Assembly (NCBI GenBank): GCA_021810815.1
Contig: JAJZHR010000178.1
Coordinates: 1-5,862, forward strand
DNA: 5,862 nt
Reading direction: 5' to 3'
Source of the DNA: Acidobacteriota bacterium
Lineage (GTDB): Bacteria; Acidobacteriota; Terriglobia; Terriglobales; Acidobacteriaceae
Under the pieces are notes generated by a model. The model was given only the letters and a program-made list of their open reading frames with translations, was not told the origin of the DNA and ran no database searches. Below are positions 5,116-5,862 of the stretch, piece by piece. Numbering within the stretch: position 1 is the stretch's first letter; every line of letters starts with the position of its first letter. The translations under genes and the position numbers were made by a program.

Positions 5116-5862
5116 ATGGCAGCAGAGCGCGGACAACCCGATGCGCAGTCGCTTCAGGCGAAGCATGCTGCGGCGGATTTTGCCGGCGCGCTCGCTCTCT
5201 CCGAACCCGCTGCGGAGATCGTGCTTGCTGCGCACGGAATCGTCAAGGAATATCCGGGAACGGTGGCGTTGAAGGGGATCGACTTCGAAGTTCATCGCGG
5301 CAAAGTGAATGTGCTGATCGGCGAGAACGGGGCGGGAAAATCGACCCTGATGAAGATCCTGGCGGGCGTCGAGGAGCCAACGCGCGGCAGCCTGTCGCTG
5401 GATGGAAGGCCGATCCATCTGCGCTCCACCACCGATGCCATGCGGCACGGCATCACCATGGTGCATCAGGAGCTGAATCTGCTGCCCAACCTGAACGTTG
5501 CCGAGAACATCTTCGCAGGACGCGAGCTGAGGAACCGTCTTGGATGGGTCGATCAGGGCCGCCAGGCAGAGGACAGCCGATGCGCGTTGGAGCGGCTGGG
5601 CAGCGCAGTTGGAGCGCGCACGCTGATCGAAGACATCTCCCTGGGCGACCAGCAGGTGGTGGAGCTGGCGCGCGCTCTGGCGCAGAAGGCGAGCGTCCTC
5701 ATTCTGGACGAGCCGACCTCCGCGCTCAGTGTTGCCGAGGTGGAGGTGCTGTTTCGCATCGTCGAAGAGCTGAAGCAGCAGGGCGTGTCCATCATCTACA
5801 TTTCGCATCGCCTGGACGAGCTGCTGCGGATCGGGGACGTGTTCACCGTGCTTCGCGATGGT
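5116..5862 (+). CDS. Ribose-type (RbsA-like) sugar ABC importer ATPase, 3' part beyond window
   Basis: This is the first 249 codons of a sugar-import ATPase of the RbsA/MglA/XylG type. These proteins are normally about 500 aa with two fused ABC domains, so only the first domain is here. Walker A is GENGAGKST (69-77), the Q-loop Gln118 lies in HQELNLLPNL, and NVAENIFAGRELRNRLG closely matches E. coli RbsA. The signature is ISLGDQQ (174-180), like RbsA's LSIGDQQ; Walker B is VLILDEP (194-200, Asp198 and Glu199), and the switch His231 lies in ISHRLDE. It would energise import of a monosaccharide with a permease and periplasmic binding protein, presumably encoded just downstream. Residues 1-35 are an Ala-rich extension ahead of the usual domain start; the strong GGAGGA site supports it. 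The substrate is not determinable from the ATPase; the operon suggests a pentose or similar sugar. Confidence 0.95.
   Translation, partial: MAAERGQPDAQSLQAKHAAADFAGALALSEPAAEIVLAAHGIVKEYPGTVALKGIDFEVHRGKVNVLIGENGAGKSTLMKILAGVEEPTRGSLSLDGRPIHLRSTTDAMRHGITMVHQELNLLPNLNVAENIFAGRELRNRLGWVDQGRQAEDSRCALERLGSAVGARTLIEDISLGDQQVVELARALAQKASVLILDEPTSALSVAEVEVLFRIVEELKQQGVSIIYISHRLDELLRIGDVFTVLRDG

Noticed and set aside
4684..5808. Minus-strand open frame (374 codons) spanning the regulator/ABC junction
   Set aside because: It is antisense to two genes with strong family motifs and crosses their intergenic gap without any motif of its own.

Overview
The window looks like a GC-rich bacterial chromosome, most probably an acidobacterium of the Terriglobia type. 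That assignment is an impression from codon use and from the pairing of a Tat-exported DUF5060/DUF4038 glycosidase-like protein with a sugar operon; no rRNA or other marker is present. All genes look intact apart from the two cut by the window edges. I see no mobile element, tRNA, rRNA, CRISPR array or convincing terminator.

Layout: bases 1-591 (minus strand) carry the first 197 codons of an exported protein with a DUF5060 domain followed by the start of a DUF4038 (apiosidase-like) domain. Bases 592-800 form a divergent control region with several symmetric elements: an 18-bp inverted repeat close to the exported-protein gene, a cluster of overlapping palindromes around a consensus -35 hexamer, and two copies of TTGCAT-N4-ATGC exactly 44 bp apart. 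From about 801 onward, five tightly packed plus-strand genes run off the right edge: transketolase N-terminal subunit, transketolase C-terminal subunit, a glycerol-kinase-like FGGY sugar kinase, a SorC-family sugar-phosphate-responsive regulator, and the ATPase of a ribose-type (RbsA-like) sugar ABC importer (partial). The first three genes are joined by ATGA overlaps. The gap before the regulator is 13 nt and the gap before the ABC gene is 44 nt.

Interpretation: the operon has the logic of sugar uptake, phosphorylation and C2-unit transfer by a dedicated split transketolase, under an inducer-responsive regulator. The kinase keeps the GlpK scaffold but has lost three of the seven glycerol-contact residues, so its substrate is probably a ketose other than glycerol. 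A split transketolase, an FGGY kinase, a ribose-type importer and a neighbouring apiosidase-like exported protein together match the known D-apiose transketolase pathway (apulose kinase plus apulose-4-phosphate transketolase). An apiose-scavenging locus in this organism is therefore the leading hypothesis. It is an inference: the diagnostic apiose isomerase and the glycosidase catalytic residues lie outside the window.
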